From an uncultured Verrucomicrobiota bacterium (GTDB lineage: Bacteria; Verrucomicrobiota; Verrucomicrobiia; Limisphaerales; UBA9464): a stretch of 14,578 nucleotides of DNA. Of this stretch, positions 14,387 to 14,578 are shown in pieces (within the stretch, counting starts at the first letter, position 1; each line of letters opens with the position of its first letter). The translations under genes and the position numbers were made by a program. The stretch is from the NCBI GenBank assembly GCA_903930165.1, contig CAIYXO010000957.1, positions 1 through 14,578 of the forward strand. The letters run 5' to 3'. A model generated the notes under the pieces. The model saw nothing but the letters and a program-made list of their open reading frames with translations. It made no database searches and had not been told where the DNA came from.

Positions 14387-14578
14387 ATGGCCCCGGTCGA
14401 ACCTTTTGCCAGGACCTCCTCCGCCGGCCGAGGCCAACGGCTGCTGCTGACGTTCGTCCTCGCCGGACTGGTGGCTCCGGCGTTGCTGGAAGCCGGCTAC
14501 CACGGCGCCTTCGGGCTCTCCGATGCGGAGGGAAGGCAGATCGGGTTCAACCACCCCATCCTTCTATCGCACCTTCCC
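14387..14578 (+). CDS. Start of an unidentified membrane or exported protein (3' end outside window)
   Basis: An open frame of 64 codons with no stop runs from ATG 14387 to the end of the window. The ATG follows the TGA of the VIT/PEP-CTERM gene with no base between, a typical operon spacing. Residues 1-18 are hydrophilic with several Arg; residues ~19-37 (LLLTFVLAGLVAPALLEAG) form a signal anchor or first transmembrane helix, followed by a polar segment. I do not recognise the family from this much. Given the neighbour, an exosortase or a second large membrane protein of the same system are possible, but nothing in the visible residues proves either. Confidence 0.72.
   Translation, partial: MAPVEPFARTSSAGRGQRLLLTFVLAGLVAPALLEAGYHGAFGLSDAEGRQIGFNHPILLSHLP

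Noticed and set aside
11594..14554. A 986-codon - strand frame opposite the VIT/PEP-CTERM gene
   Set aside because: Gly/Arg/Glu-rich with no domains; the + strand frame has a strong ribosome site, membrane helices, VIT and PEP-CTERM motifs.

Overview
The window is high-GC bacterial DNA with no rRNA, tRNA, CRISPR array or insertion sequence that I can see. Several traits together point to the PVC group, most likely Verrucomicrobiota: two PEP-CTERM sorting signals, a pseudopilin with an exact H-X9-DG ending, a seven-repeat RCC1 propeller protein, an ECF sigma factor with a membrane-anchored outer domain, a TPR/FG-GAP/UnbV-type surface protein, and a GGCTTCAGCC-type intergenic palindrome. This assignment is inference from gene content, not from a phylogenetic marker.

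Left part (1-2804, all + strand): the 3' end of a PAS hybrid histidine kinase with a C-terminal receiver; a MoaD/ThiS-like sulfur carrier followed by a NIL-domain protein (probable sulfur-transfer pair) and a strong hairpin terminator; then a small secreted PEP-CTERM protein. A 310-base gene-free stretch carrying a palindromic repeat follows.

Middle part (3115-7434): a 1103-residue membrane-anchored TPR plus FG-GAP/UnbV protein on the - strand, divergent from an AraC-family regulator across 115 bases. The AraC gene ends inside a hairpin which, judged by its U tract and G-U pairs, is a terminator for - strand transcription. That implies an unannotated RNA antisense to the leader of the next gene.

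Right part (7613-14578, all + strand): first a possible surface-signalling module, made of an ECF sigma factor with a transmembrane helix and an NTF2-like outer domain, a pseudopilin, and a secreted RCC1 propeller whose start overlaps the pseudopilin stop. After a short gap with three dyads, including a perfect 19-bp palindrome, comes a PadR repressor. It is translationally coupled (ATGA) to an 896-residue protein combining an N-terminal helical domain of the type found beside PadR genes, about five or six membrane helices, a VIT domain, a degenerate vWA-like domain and a C-terminal PEP-CTERM signal. Another gene starts directly after it and runs off the window. This PadR / VIT-PEP-CTERM / unknown operon is the best candidate for an undescribed system: a repressor apparently linked to a membrane protein that is itself a predicted exosortase substrate.
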